DNA of 64,000 nucleotides from Butyrivibrio sp. NC2007 (GTDB lineage: Bacteria; Bacillota; Clostridia; Lachnospirales; Lachnospiraceae), in NCBI RefSeq assembly GCF_000421405.1, contig NZ_ATWY01000001.1:186001-250000 (forward strand), in the 5' to 3' direction. The notes under the pieces were generated by a model. The model was not told where the DNA came from. It saw nothing but the letters and a program-made list of their open reading frames with translations, and made no database searches. Positions 18,600-28,264 of this stretch are shown here, in pieces (positions within the stretch are counted from its first letter, which is position 1; each line of letters starts with the position of its first letter). A program made the position numbers and the translations under genes.

Positions 18600-19875
18600 A
18601 ATTTACGAAGAACTTGGAATTTCAAAGAAAGTTATCGACTTTGGCCAGAATATTTTAGAAGGCTTAAAGGAAAGATTTGAAAAGATTGATGAAACTGCAG
18701 AGCTTAACCAGCTCAAGGTTTTAAAGGCAATGCAGGAGAACAAGGTAAGCGAAGCATGCCTTCTTGGAACAACAGGCTACGGCTACAATGACATCGGAAG
18801 AGAAAAACTCGAAGCTGTTTATGCTTCGGTCTTCCATACAGAAGATGCTCTTGTAAGGCCACAGATTACCTGCGGAACACATGCTCTTGCGCTTGCTCTT
18901 ATGAGTAACCTTCGCCCCGGCGACATGCTCTTTTCCCCTGTAGGCAAGCCCTATGATACTCTTGAAGAGGTTATTGGCATCAGACCTTCAAAGGGATCAC
19001 TTAAAGAGTATGGGATTGACTATACTCAGGTTGATTTATTACCTGACGGAAGCTTTGATTTTGACAATATTAAAAAAGCTCTATTAGAGAATACAAATAT
19101 TAAACTTGCAACAATTCAAAGATCAAAAGGCTATCAGACAAGGCCGACACTTTCTGTTGAGAGAATAGGAGAGCTGATCAGCTTTATTAAGGGCATAAGA
19201 CCTGATGTTATCTGTATGGTCGACAACTGCTACGGAGAATTTGTTCAGACCACTGAGCCTACCGATGTGGGCGCAGACATGGTTGTAGGATCACTTATCA
19301 AAAACCCCGGTGGCGGACTTGCTCCCATCGGAGGATACATTGCAGGTAAAAAAGAGTGCGTTGAAAATGCCGCATTCAGACTTACTTCTCCGGGACTTGG
19401 AAAAGAGGTTGGAGCTTCACTGGGAATACTTCCACAGATCTATCAGGGATTTTTCCTTGCTCCGACAGTTACAGCATCTGCGCTTAAGGGTGCTATATTT
19501 GCTGCAAACATTTATGAGAAGCTTGGTTTTGATGTGGTTCCCAATGCTACAGAAGACAGATTTGATATAATCCAGGCTGTTACCTTCGGAAAGCCCGAAG
19601 GCGTTATAGCTTTCTGTGAAGGAGTACAGGCAGCTGCTCCTGTTGACAGCTTTGTTGCTCCCGAGCCATGGGATATGCCGGGGTATGATGCTCAGGTTAT
19701 CATGGCTGCCGGCGCCTTTATTTCAGGCTCATCTATAGAGCTCTCGGCAGACGGCCCAATCAAAGAGCCCTACTCAGTGTTCTTCCAGGGTGGACTTACC
19801 TGGCCACATGCTAAACTCGGTATTCTTAAGACGTTGCAAAAGCTTGTGGATAGAGGACTTGTTGTGATACAATGA
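18589..19875 (+). CDS. Methionine gamma-lyase family / aluminium-resistance-like PLP protein
   Basis: A 428-residue cytoplasmic PLP-dependent protein of the family once called aluminium resistance protein (B. subtilis YnbB relatives). Visible are an early GTTGYGYNDIGREKLE, RPQITCGTHALALAL, MVDNCYGEFVQ (PLP ring Asp) and the probable Schiff-base lysine in GSLIKNPGGGLAPIGGY. The ATG lies inside miaA with GATAAGGA upstream. It is conserved next to miaA in Firmicutes. Actual substrate is unproven; C-S lyase activity on methionine or cystathionine is inferred from the fold family only. Confidence 0.85.
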   Translation: MNSKIYEELGISKKVIDFGQNILEGLKERFEKIDETAELNQLKVLKAMQENKVSEACLLGTTGYGYNDIGREKLEAVYASVFHTEDALVRPQITCGTHALALALMSNLRPGDMLFSPVGKPYDTLEEVIGIRPSKGSLKEYGIDYTQVDLLPDGSFDFDNIKKALLENTNIKLATIQRSKGYQTRPTLSVERIGELISFIKGIRPDVICMVDNCYGEFVQTTEPTDVGADMVVGSLIKNPGGGLAPIGGYIAGKKECVENAAFRLTSPGLGKEVGASLGILPQIYQGFFLAPTVTASALKGAIFAANIYEKLGFDVVPNATEDRFDIIQAVTFGKPEGVIAFCEGVQAAAPVDSFVAPEPWDMPGYDAQVIMAAGAFISGSSIELSADGPIKEPYSVFFQGGLTWPHAKLGILKTLQKLVDRGLVVIQ

Positions 19876-19954
19876 ATGATAGGCATTTCAAAGCTCTAGC
19901 AGTTTTCATGCTTGACTATCACTGAATAAATTATTGAAATTTAAGGAGGCTGTT

Positions 19955-20959
19955 TTGGCTAATATATTTGGAATTGATCTTGGAACCAGCAATATCAAGA
20001 TTTACAACAAAGACGACGACGGACTTACCGTAGAAAAGAATATGATCGCCATCGAAAACAAGACAAATGTTTTCGCTTATGGTAATTCAGCATATGAGAT
20101 GTACGAGAAGGCTCCTGACAAGATCAAGATCTCTTATCCTCTTAACAGCGGCGTTATCGCTGATATTGAGCACATGGAGACTTTGGTCAAGCTCTTTATC
20201 ACAGATCAGATGAAGGGCAATGTTAAGCCTTGTGAAGTTTACATCGCAGTACCCAAGGATGTAACAGAAGTTGAGAGAAGAGCTTTCCATGATCTTATCA
20301 ACGATGCCGGAATCAAGGCCAAGAAGATCATGATGGTTAAAAAGCCTCTTGCAGACGGTCTCGGAATGAATGTAGATGTCATGAATTCCCAGGGCGTTTT
20401 GGTTGTTAACGTGGGTTATGATACAACCGAGATTTCAATCCTGTCACTTAGAGGAATCGTTGTCAGCAAGCTTATAAAGGTTGGTGGAAAGAAGTTTGAT
20501 GAGTCCATCAGGAACGTCATTCGTAAAGAGTTTGGACTTCTTATTGGTGAAAAGACATCGGAAAATGTTAAGATTTCTCTTAAGGACCTTGAGAAAGAAG
20601 GAAAAGACGCTGTAGTATACGGTCGTGACATCGTAACAGGACTTCCTGTTGAGAGAATGATCCCTACAGATCTTATAAATCAGTCACTTGTCGAGAACTT
20701 TGATGCAATCCTTGATAACATCAAGGCTGCTCTTGAGAAGACACCGCCGGAGCTTGCTGCTGATATCTTTAAGCACGGTCTCTACCTTACCGGAGGTGCT
20801 TCACAGGTTGTCCACCTTGCTCAGAGACTTAGCAATGGTGTAGGCCTCAATGTCAATATTGCAGAAAATCCAATTGGTTCTGTTGCTATGGGTCTTGCGA
20901 AGATTATTCAGGACGACCAGTATAAAGCTCTTGCATATGGAATTGAAGAGGATAAATAA
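19955..20959 (+). CDS. mreB: Rod shape-determining protein MreB (actin homologue)
   Basis: A 334-residue actin-like ATPase that forms membrane-bound filaments guiding the elongation machinery. The phosphate-1 loop (IFGIDLGTSNIKIY), the connect region DGLGMNVD, phosphate-2 (VVNVGYDTTEISIL) and the adenosine motif LTGGASQ are present. I choose TTG at 19955 because AAGGAGG ends 5 nt upstream; an in-frame TTG at 19934 would put the ribosome-binding site inside the gene. It heads mreB-mreC-mreD-PBP2-rodA, and mreC follows directly. It could be called Mbl in Bacillus terms, but the neighbourhood supports mreB. Confidence 0.92.
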   Translation: MANIFGIDLGTSNIKIYNKDDDGLTVEKNMIAIENKTNVFAYGNSAYEMYEKAPDKIKISYPLNSGVIADIEHMETLVKLFITDQMKGNVKPCEVYIAVPKDVTEVERRAFHDLINDAGIKAKKIMMVKKPLADGLGMNVDVMNSQGVLVVNVGYDTTEISILSLRGIVVSKLIKVGGKKFDESIRNVIRKEFGLLIGEKTSENVKISLKDLEKEGKDAVVYGRDIVTGLPVERMIPTDLINQSLVENFDAILDNIKAALEKTPPELAADIFKHGLYLTGGASQVVHLAQRLSNGVGLNVNIAENPIGSVAMGLAKIIQDDQYKALAYGIEEDK

Positions 20960-21829
20960 ATGAGTCCCATTGTCAAGAGAAGAGGAGAGGAATTTACACT
21001 ACCAAGTAAATATCTCCTCTTTATTTTAACAATCGTTTGTGTAGGAATGATCATAATCACCTTTAACACCAGCTTATTTACCGGACCACTGAATTCCTTT
21101 GCTGGTGTTTTTGTTGTGCCCTTTCAAAAGGGAATGACAACGGTTGGCACATTCCTTCGTGATACAACAGATAAGCTTTCATCAATAACCAAGCTACTTG
21201 ACGAGAACCAGGAATTAAAGGCACAGATTGATGAACTTACAATTGCAAATACAAATCTCGAGCAGGAAAAATACGAGCTTACAGAGCTTCGAAACCTTTA
21301 TGAACTCGATGCGCTGTATGAGAATTACCAGAAGACCGGAGCGAGGATTATCGCTAAAGATGCCGGTAACTGGTATCACTCCTTTGTGATTGATAAAGGC
21401 TCCGATGACGGAATCATGATAGATATGAACGTTATAGCCGGTGGAGGACTGGTAGGAAGAGTAATCGATGTCGGTCCAGACTGGGCCAAAGTTCAGTCCA
21501 TAATCGCAGATAATGCAGCTGTCAGTGGAATGGTTCTTTCCTCTTCTGATAACTTAATTGTTTCAGGTGACTTGGAGCTCTATAAGCAGGGCTTTGTCAG
21601 TTTTTCCAAGCTTGTTGATGAAGCTGATAAGGTAAGCGTAGGAGATAAGGTTGTAACTTCGAATATCAGTGATAAATATCTTCCAGGTATTCTGATAGGC
21701 TATATTTCTACCATAGATGATGATTCCAACAACCTTACAAAGTCAGGTAGAATAACCCCCGCAGTTGATTTCGAACACATGAATGAGGTTTTGGTGCTTC
21801 TTGATCAAAAGAAGAACATTGGTGATTGA
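20960..21829 (+). CDS. mreC: Rod shape-determining protein MreC
   Basis: A 289-residue bitopic protein: one N-terminal membrane segment (about 17-37), a coiled coil (about 75-115, rich in LDENQELKAQIDEL-like heptads), then the beta-barrel extracellular domain with ARIIAKDAGNWYHSFVIDKG and DMNVIAGGGLVGRVIDVG. It bridges PBP2/RodA to MreB outside the membrane. It starts directly after the mreB stop. Length is typical. Confidence 0.93.
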   Translation: MSPIVKRRGEEFTLPSKYLLFILTIVCVGMIIITFNTSLFTGPLNSFAGVFVVPFQKGMTTVGTFLRDTTDKLSSITKLLDENQELKAQIDELTIANTNLEQEKYELTELRNLYELDALYENYQKTGARIIAKDAGNWYHSFVIDKGSDDGIMIDMNVIAGGGLVGRVIDVGPDWAKVQSIIADNAAVSGMVLSSSDNLIVSGDLELYKQGFVSFSKLVDEADKVSVGDKVVTSNISDKYLPGILIGYISTIDDDSNNLTKSGRITPAVDFEHMNEVLVLLDQKKNIGD

Positions 21830-21833
21830 TGAG

Positions 21834-22358
21834 ATGAATTTCAGGCGTCCTTTATACAATTTCATACTGGTCATCGTCTCTTTTATCCTGCAGACGACGG
21901 TTTTCAGGGCGCTGGATTTTGGTGGCATAGCGCCTAATCTCATGATCATTCTAACTGCTTCCACAGCATTTATAAAAGGAGATAAACCGGGGCTCCTGGT
22001 TGGATTTTTCAGCGGACTTTTGATCGATATCTTTTTTGGTACATATATCGGTTTCTATGCACTTATCTACATGTACATAGGCTTTGTTGTCGGCAAACTT
22101 CACGCAATATTCTTTACTCAGAATCTTGCTATTCCGATCGTGATAATAAGCTTTGCTGACTTTGTTTTTGGATTTATATGCTATGTTCTTATGTTCCTGT
22201 TTAGAACAAAGTTTGATATTGGCTATTATATGATGAATATCATTATTCCTGAGCTCGTCTATACTGCGGTTATAGCAATTTTCTTCTACCCGGTGATACT
22301 TTGGATGAATAATTCCATAGACGAGAGAGAATTAAGGAGCGCTAAGAAGTTTGTTTGA
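21834..22358 (+). CDS. mreD: Rod shape-determining membrane protein MreD
   Basis: A 174-residue very hydrophobic protein with about five membrane segments, lying 4 bp after mreC and overlapping PBP2 by 8 bp. The LMIILTASTAFIKGDKPGLLVGFFSGLLIDI region is typical of MreD. I choose the ATG at 21834 because it gives MNFRRPLYN just before the first membrane helix; longer in-frame starts read into mreC. It is a partner of MreC in the elongasome. Confidence 0.88.
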   Translation: MNFRRPLYNFILVIVSFILQTTVFRALDFGGIAPNLMIILTASTAFIKGDKPGLLVGFFSGLLIDIFFGTYIGFYALIYMYIGFVVGKLHAIFFTQNLAIPIVIISFADFVFGFICYVLMFLFRTKFDIGYYMMNIIIPELVYTAVIAIFFYPVILWMNNSIDERELRSAKKFV

Positions 22359-25203
22359 TAATTTTTGGGAAGAATTCAAAAAGTTAATAACATCAAGAGC
22401 GATAATCATTTCTTCTGTTCTTGTTGTATTGTCCTGCCTTTTGGTTTACAGGCTCTTTTCTCTGCAGGTTATAAACGGAGAGTACTATCTGGATTCCTTC
22501 AAGCTAAAGATCAAGAAAGAAAAGACCATTGCAGCTGCAAGAGGAAATATCTATGACAGGAATGGTAATCTTCTTGCCTACAATGAACTGGCCAATTCTG
22601 TGACTATAGAGGACGTATATAAATCCGGTTCGGGAAAGAGTAAGGCAATCAATTCAACTCTTGATAAGCTTATTGATATCATTGAAAAGAACGGCGATAG
22701 CGTTGATCAGGATTTTAACATCATTTTGAATGACGCTAACAGTTTTGAATTTACCGTTGAAGGCAATCAGCTTTTAAGATTTTTGGCCGACGTTTATGGT
22801 CACAGCTCCATAAACGATCTTAAGTATGAGGAAAAGACAAAGACGGCTGACGAAGTTGTAGAAGACATGTGCAAGAGCTTCAAGGTCGGCGATACAGACG
22901 AGACTACAGGTGATTTTGTTGCCATGAAGGGCTACTCCAAGTCTAAGGCTCTTAAGATCCTTAACATCAGATACAACATGAGCCAGAACAGTTATCAGAA
23001 GTACATTGATACAACTGTTGCATCAGATGTAAGTGACAAAACCGTTGCAGACGTAATGGAAAACGCAGATATTCTCGAGGGTGTTTCCATTGAAGAGAGC
23101 ACAGCCAGAAAATACGTAGATTCTGAGTATTTTTCACAGCTACTTGGCTACACCGGTAAGATTTCCGAGGATGAGCTTGCGACTCTGTCACTGACAAATC
23201 CCAGCTACGGCATGAATGATACCGTTGGAAAATCAGGTATTGAGCAGGCAATGGAGAGTGTGCTTCAAGGTACTAAGGGATCTGAAACCGTCTACGTTGA
23301 TAATACAGGACAGGTAATCGAGACCAGTAACTATGTTGATGCAGTTGCGGGCAATGATGTCTATCTGACTATTGATAAAGACCTTACAGAGGCCTGCTAC
23401 AACATTATTGAACAGTCACTTGCAGGAATCCTGGCATCAAAGATCCAGAACGTAAAGACCTATACGTTCTCGTCAACATCCAGCTCCAGCAATATTGTTA
23501 TACCTATTTATGATGTTTACTACGCAATCTTTGATAACGACGTAGTAGATATAAGCCATTTCAGCGCATCAAATGCCAAGGAAACAGAAAAAGCTGTCTA
23601 CGAACAGTTTGTAACCAAGAACAGTGCTGTACTTGATAAGCTCAGGCTTGAGCTTACCGAGACTCATACACCTTACGAAAATCTGACCAAGGAATATCAG
23701 TGGTACATGAGTCATATAGCTGCAATGCTTTATTCAAACGGTATCATCGATTCTTCCAAGGTGGATAGAGATGACAGCGTTTATATTGCATGGACCAAAG
23801 ATGAGACCATATCACTTGCTGAATATCTGAAATATACAATCGCCATGAACTGGGTTGATGTATCCAAGCTCAGCCTTGATAACCAGTACGCCGATTCAGA
23901 AGAGATATTTAATCATGTAGTTAATTATATTGAAAGCACACTGGAAGAAGACTACGATTTCCAGACAAGGCTCTATAAGTATCTGCTTCTTGACGGAAAC
24001 ATATCAGGAACTCAGGTCTGCAACCTCCTTCTTGAGCAGGATGCAATCAGCATGGATCCAGATGAGCGCTCGGTTTGGGAGAGAGGCGGAGAGTCGCCTT
24101 ATACCTTTATGCTCAACAGGATATCAAATCTTGATATCACTCCGGCTCAGCTTGCTCTGGACCCTTGTACAGGTTCCATGGTTGTTACCGATGTAAATAC
24201 AGGCGATGTCTTAGCACTGGTTTCATACCCGGGATATAACAACAACCTTATGGCAAACGGAGTAGATGCAGCTTATTACGCAAAACTAAGAAGCGATAAT
24301 TCAAATCCGCTCTATAACTATGCAACACAGCAAAAGACCGCTCCAGGTTCAACCTTTAAGATGGTTTCTGCAACAGCAGGCCTTAACGAAGGCGTAATAA
24401 CCACAGATTCTGTCATCTACTGCAGCGGTCAGTTTGATAAGTTGAATCCCGGACCAAAATGCTGGATTCATCCAAGAGGTCACGGAGGACTTAATGTCAC
24501 AGGAGGAATCAGAAATTCCTGCAACGTTTTCTTTTACGAAGTTGGTTACAGACTTGGGCTTGTAGGAGGAAGCTATTCCACTGAGACAGGTCTTCAGAAG
24601 CTTGCAGCTTATGCAGACATGTACGGACTTACTGAGAAGTCGGGAATTGAGATAGCAGAGTCAGAGCCCAATGTTTCCGATCAGGACGCTGTACGTTCGG
24701 CAATCGGTCAGGGTACACACTCATATACAACCGTAGGCCTTGCAAGATACGTCACAACCGTTGCAAACAGCGGTACATGCTATGATCTTACGCTCATCGA
24801 CAAGACCACCGATTCAAACGGCAATCTTCTTGAGGATTTTAGCGCCAGCGTACGCAACACCATAGACATGTCACCAGCTTACTGGAATGCTATCCATACC
24901 GGTATGAGACAGGTTGTTCAGGATAAGTCATATTATGCAAATCTTGGTGTTACAGTAGCAGGTAAGACAGGAACGGCTCAGGAATCAGCCAACAGGCCTA
25001 ACCACTCACTCTTTGTTTGCTATGCGCCTTATGAAAATCCTGAAATAGCTATAGCAACAAGAATAGCATTCGGATATACATCAAGCTATGCTGCTCAGAT
25101 CACAAAAGAAGCTCTTTCATATTACTTCGAACTCAGAGACGAAGACGATATTATATCAGGTACAGCGCAGACACTTCAGGATGGAGCAACAAACGCTGAC
25201 TAA
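22351..25203 (+). CDS. Penicillin-binding protein 2 (elongasome transpeptidase), enlarged
   Basis: A 950-residue class B PBP with an N-terminal membrane anchor (about 17-38), PBP-dimer domain (AAARGNIYDRNGNLLAYN) and transpeptidase domain with active-site APGSTFKM, SCN and AGKTGTAQES. Typical PBP2/MrdA proteins have about 600-700 residues; here an extra 250 or so lie mostly between about 345 and 600, before the transpeptidase core, with no domain I recognise. It crosslinks peptidoglycan during elongation with RodA, encoded next. The start is TTG at 22351, with AAGGAG 11 nt upstream, inside mreD. The gene could be named mrdA, pbpA or spoVD-like; position supports the elongation role. Confidence 0.9.
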   Translation: MFDNFWEEFKKLITSRAIIISSVLVVLSCLLVYRLFSLQVINGEYYLDSFKLKIKKEKTIAAARGNIYDRNGNLLAYNELANSVTIEDVYKSGSGKSKAINSTLDKLIDIIEKNGDSVDQDFNIILNDANSFEFTVEGNQLLRFLADVYGHSSINDLKYEEKTKTADEVVEDMCKSFKVGDTDETTGDFVAMKGYSKSKALKILNIRYNMSQNSYQKYIDTTVASDVSDKTVADVMENADILEGVSIEESTARKYVDSEYFSQLLGYTGKISEDELATLSLTNPSYGMNDTVGKSGIEQAMESVLQGTKGSETVYVDNTGQVIETSNYVDAVAGNDVYLTIDKDLTEACYNIIEQSLAGILASKIQNVKTYTFSSTSSSSNIVIPIYDVYYAIFDNDVVDISHFSASNAKETEKAVYEQFVTKNSAVLDKLRLELTETHTPYENLTKEYQWYMSHIAAMLYSNGIIDSSKVDRDDSVYIAWTKDETISLAEYLKYTIAMNWVDVSKLSLDNQYADSEEIFNHVVNYIESTLEEDYDFQTRLYKYLLLDGNISGTQVCNLLLEQDAISMDPDERSVWERGGESPYTFMLNRISNLDITPAQLALDPCTGSMVVTDVNTGDVLALVSYPGYNNNLMANGVDAAYYAKLRSDNSNPLYNYATQQKTAPGSTFKMVSATAGLNEGVITTDSVIYCSGQFDKLNPGPKCWIHPRGHGGLNVTGGIRNSCNVFFYEVGYRLGLVGGSYSTETGLQKLAAYADMYGLTEKSGIEIAESEPNVSDQDAVRSAIGQGTHSYTTVGLARYVTTVANSGTCYDLTLIDKTTDSNGNLLEDFSASVRNTIDMSPAYWNAIHTGMRQVVQDKSYYANLGVTVAGKTGTAQESANRPNHSLFVCYAPYENPEIAIATRIAFGYTSSYAAQITKEALSYYFELRDEDDIISGTAQTLQDGATNAD

Positions 25204-25211
25204 GGAACAAT

Positions 25212-26342
25212 ATGGATTACTTTAAGAAATACAAGCTGGTTGACTATGACTTTTTTCTTGTGCTCATGGTCATCTTGCTGACAATCATCGGAATAATGGC
25301 GATCAGTTCCGCAGATCCCTCATCTCAGAACAAGCAGATAGCGGGTATGGTGATGGGAATATTTGCTATGGTTTTTATCTCGCTTCTTGATTATTTATGG
25401 TTCACTAAGCTATACATAATTGCTTACATAGCAAATATCGTTCTTTTGGGTCTTGTACTGTCACCTCTTGGCAGTAGTACCAACGGAGCGCAGAGGTGGA
25501 TAAACCTCTTTGGCATCACTTTCCAGCCTTCCGAGACGGCCAAAATTTTATTGATTTTATTTTATGCGCAGTTTATTATGAAATATAAGGATAAAGTCAA
25601 GAACTTAGGATTTATCGTTATTTGTCTGCTGTTTTTGGCTCCTCCTTTAGGTCTTATCGCTTCTCAGCCTGACCTTTCAACCTGCATCATGGTAATGGTT
25701 ATTTTTGCATCAATCCTCTATGTTGCAGGCATTAACAGGAAGATTGTATGGTCAGTACTTGGAGTTACGGTTCCAGCTGCACTGTTTGTTATCTACAATG
25801 CAGTACAAGGTGAGAGCAGTCTTTTACATGATTATCAGCAGAGGCGTATTCTTGCATGGCTTCATCCTGAGGATTATGCCAATTCTGATGCTTATCAGAC
25901 ACTGAATTCTATGATGGCGATAGGCTCCGGCCAGCTTTATGGCAAGGGTTACAATACAAATGAGATCAGTTCGGTTCTAAACGGTGGTTTCATTTCAGAG
26001 TCTCAGACGGACTTTATTTTTACGGTTATAGGTGAAGAATTTGGATTTGTAGGTGCATGTCTTGTTGTTGCACTTATTCTTCTTATAGCTATCAGGTGCT
26101 TCATGATATCACTTCGTGCCAAGACCAAGGCCGGAGAAGTGATAGCAGCAGGCGTCGGCGCATGGATCGGATTCCAGGGCTTCCTTAATATGGGGGTTGC
26201 AACCGGAGTTATGCCCAACACAGGTATTCCTCTACCTTTCGTGAGCTACGGACTTACTTCACTTATAAGTGTTTACGCAGCTATCGGATTTGTCCTAAAC
26301 GTGAGACTTCAAGGCAATAAATATATTACAGGGAGGGTATAA
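25212..26342 (+). CDS. rodA: RodA/FtsW-type peptidoglycan glycosyltransferase (SEDS family)
   Basis: A 376-residue polytopic membrane protein with about ten membrane segments. SEDS features are the [17 protein letters not shown] segment, QPDLSTCIM, the long extracellular loop with HPEDY...[33 protein letters not shown] and the C-terminal [18 protein letters not shown]. It polymerises lipid II with PBP2. It is 8 bp after the PBP2 gene, with AAGGA before the ATG. The operon places it as RodA; FtsW would normally sit in the dcw cluster. Confidence 0.92.
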   Translation: MDYFKKYKLVDYDFFLVLMVILLTIIGIMAISSADPSSQNKQIAGMVMGIFAMVFISLLDYLWFTKLYIIAYIANIVLLGLVLSPLGSSTNGAQRWINLFGITFQPSETAKILLILFYAQFIMKYKDKVKNLGFIVICLLFLAPPLGLIASQPDLSTCIMVMVIFASILYVAGINRKIVWSVLGVTVPAALFVIYNAVQGESSLLHDYQQRRILAWLHPEDYANSDAYQTLNSMMAIGSGQLYGKGYNTNEISSVLNGGFISESQTDFIFTVIGEEFGFVGACLVVALILLIAIRCFMISLRAKTKAGEVIAAGVGAWIGFQGFLNMGVATGVMPNTGIPLPFVSYGLTSLISVYAAIGFVLNVRLQGNKYITGRV

Positions 26343-26346
26343 GTTA

Positions 26347-26742
26347 ATGAATATCGCACTTATAGCACATGACGCAAAAAAGAGACTTATGCAGAACTTC
26401 TGTATAGCATATAGGGGTATACTAAGTAAGAATGATCTTTTCGCAACAGGTACAACGGGGCGTTTGATAGAAGAGGTTACAAACCTGACAGTACATAAGT
26501 ATCTTGCCGGACATCTTGGCGGCTCACAGCAGCTTGGCGCTGCAATCGAGCACAACGAGATCGACCTTGTGATCTTTTTAAGAGACCCGCTTACTGTTAA
26601 GTCACATGAGCCTGATATCAACAATGTGATGACTTTATGTGATATGCACAACATACCTGTTGCAACCAACCTTGCATCAGCGGAACTACTGATCAAATCA
26701 CTTGACAGAGGAGACCTTGAGTGGCGTGAGATGTACAAATAA
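26347..26742 (+). CDS. mgsA: Methylglyoxal synthase
   Basis: A 131-residue enzyme that turns dihydroxyacetone phosphate into methylglyoxal and phosphate, bypassing lower glycolysis when phosphate is limiting. It starts [10 protein letters not shown] and has [11 protein letters not shown] (phosphate binding), [26 protein letters not shown] with the catalytic Asp pair, and [13 protein letters not shown]. Length is typical. A GGGAGGGT site precedes the ATG. Location after rodA is common in Clostridia, though the metabolic link is unclear. It shares an upstream metabolite (DHAP) with the dha operon at 35 kb, which makes DHAP. Confidence 0.95.
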   Translation: MNIALIAHDAKKRLMQNFCIAYRGILSKNDLFATGTTGRLIEEVTNLTVHKYLAGHLGGSQQLGAAIEHNEIDLVIFLRDPLTVKSHEPDINNVMTLCDMHNIPVATNLASAELLIKSLDRGDLEWREMYK

Positions 26743-27691
26743 GCTGCTTAGAGCTTTTAGTATTGTTTTATTGGGGATTTTTTGTGTGACTGGTTGCTCC
26801 GGACTTTCGTATTCATCAAAATATGAAGTAACCTCATCACAAGGAGATAACAGAAAGACTCTTTATTATCCTACATTTGCTTCGGATTTATGTGTTGCAG
26901 ACCAGGATGTTAATACATCAGAGGTCTCCATAGAAGACGTGGCATGTGGAGGACTTTTTGACTTGAACAAAAAAGAGACTCTCTTTGCTAAGAACGTCAA
27001 TTTGCAGGTTCAGCCTGCTTCTCTTACAAAGGTTATGACAGCGCTTGTTGCGCTAAAATACGGATCTCTTGATCAGGTTCTGGTTGCCGGATCCGATGTC
27101 TATGTCAATGAGAGCGGAGCTCAGAAAATCGGTCTGAAAGAGGGCGACAGACTTACTCTTGATCAGGCTCTTCGTATTCTTCTCATTTATTCAGCCAATG
27201 ACGTAGCCAATTTAATAGCTTCAAACGTAGGAAATTCGATTGAGGATTTCGTTGGACTGATGAACAAGGAAGCGCAGGCTATAGGCGCCACCAATTCTCA
27301 TTTCCAAAATCCACATGGCCTTACTGCAGATGAGCACTATGTTACAGCATATGATATGTATCTGATCTTTAATGCCGCGATGCAATATGATACTTTCAGC
27401 GAGATCATCAATACTACAGAGTATTCAACCAGTTATCTCGACTCCACCGGAGCTTCAAAAGAGGTAACTGTCAGTACAACAAATGCTTATTTAAAGGGTG
27501 ATAAACAGCAGCCGGCAGGAGTTACCGTAATCGGTGGCAAGACAGGTACCACACAGGCTGCAGGTCATTGTCTTATACTTCTTGCAAGAGATACTGCTTC
27601 TAACCCTTACATTGCAGTAATCATGCGAGATACAGACTCAGGACTTCTCTACAGCGATATGTCTTCATTGCTGAATGAAATCGTGAATTAA
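26726..27691 (+). CDS. Serine-type D-alanyl-D-alanine carboxypeptidase, predicted lipoprotein (S11 family)
   Basis: About 321 residues. A short positive N-terminus ([10 protein letters not shown]), a hydrophobic stretch and the lipobox VTGC (Cys about residue 24) predict a lipoprotein on the outer face of the membrane. The catalytic domain has ASLTKVMT (Ser-X-X-Lys), YSAND (S-X-N) and GGKTGTT, as in DacA/DacF enzymes that trim the terminal D-Ala of wall peptides. It ends right after the catalytic domain and lacks the PBP5 C-terminal beta domain and amphipathic anchor; the lipid probably replaces the anchor. The start is uncertain: GTG at 26726 gives the neatest signal, while TTG at 26717 or 26702 would lengthen it. 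It overlaps mgsA. Confidence 0.85.
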   Translation: MRCTNKLLRAFSIVLLGIFCVTGCSGLSYSSKYEVTSSQGDNRKTLYYPTFASDLCVADQDVNTSEVSIEDVACGGLFDLNKKETLFAKNVNLQVQPASLTKVMTALVALKYGSLDQVLVAGSDVYVNESGAQKIGLKEGDRLTLDQALRILLIYSANDVANLIASNVGNSIEDFVGLMNKEAQAIGATNSHFQNPHGLTADEHYVTAYDMYLIFNAAMQYDTFSEIINTTEYSTSYLDSTGASKEVTVSTTNAYLKGDKQQPAGVTVIGGKTGTTQAAGHCLILLARDTASNPYIAVIMRDTDSGLLYSDMSSLLNEIVN

Positions 27692-27693
27692 GG

Positions 27694-27722
27694 TTGTCTT
27701 TTGGGTATTAAAGACTTATAAT
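27694..27722 (+). promoter_or_regulatory. Promoter upstream of the small P-loop gene
   Basis: TTGTCT (27694-27699) and TATAAT (27717-27722) are 17 bp apart, a good housekeeping promoter. It lies just after the carboxypeptidase stop and about 38 bp before the next start codon, so it probably begins a new transcription unit. Confidence 0.75.
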
Positions 27723-27760
27723 ATTTTTATAAAAATTTCTACTTGCAGGAGGGTATGCCG

Positions 27761-28180
27761 ATGGTTCAGTTAATTGTTGGGAAAAAGGGAAAAGGAAAGA
27801 CAAAATGCCTATTAGACAAGGTTAACACCGAGGTAAAGAACGTTCTTGGAAGTGTTGTATTTCTTGACAAGAACACCAAGCACATGTATGAGCTTAACAA
27901 CAAAATCCGTTTAATTGTAGTACCGGATTTCAGTATCACCAATCCAGATGAGTTTATTGGATTTGTCAGTGGTATCATTTCACAGGACCATGATCTCCAG
28001 CAAATGTATTTTGATAGCTTTTTGAAAATCTCTTGTCTTGAAGGAAAAGACATCTCAGAGGTTATTGAGAAATTAGACAAGCTCAGTGAGAAGTTCGGGG
28101 TAGAGTTTGTGCTTAGTCTCTCATTGGATGAATCCGAACTTCCGGAGTCAGTAAAATCAAAGGTAATCATTTCACTTTGA
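27761..28180 (+). CDS. Small conserved-looking protein with P-loop motif, function unknown
   Basis: About 139 residues with an N-terminal beta strand and Walker-A-like loop (QLIVGKKGKGKTK), then VVFLDKNTKHMYELN, RLIVVPDF and a helical C-terminal half. It has no signal peptide or membrane segment. It resembles the short P-loop proteins seen near division genes in Clostridia, sometimes labelled PilT-like, but no clear Walker B is visible and it is too short for a normal motor ATPase. ATG at 27761 is preferred: AGGAGGG ends 7 nt upstream, whereas ATG at 27755 is too close. Own promoter, and followed by a strong hairpin, so probably monocistronic. I do not recognise its function. Confidence 0.7.
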   Translation: MVQLIVGKKGKGKTKCLLDKVNTEVKNVLGSVVFLDKNTKHMYELNNKIRLIVVPDFSITNPDEFIGFVSGIISQDHDLQQMYFDSFLKISCLEGKDISEVIEKLDKLSEKFGVEFVLSLSLDESELPESVKSKVIISL

Positions 28181-28204
28181 TCAATTTTTAATAAGACTAT
28201 TCTT

Positions 28205-28230
28205 ATAAGCCGCGGCTATCCGCGGCTTAT
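28205..28230 (+). terminator. Perfect GC-rich hairpin after the P-loop gene
   Basis: An 11-bp perfect stem (28205-28215 with 28220-28230, ATAAGCCGCGG) closes a CTAT loop, 25 bp after the stop codon. It is followed by ATTCTGAAAATTT, a poor T tract, so it may be a weak terminator, a 3'-end stabiliser or part of the next gene's leader. Confidence 0.6.
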
Positions 28231-28264
28231 ATTCTGAAAATTTCAAGTTAAGGACAGGTAACAG

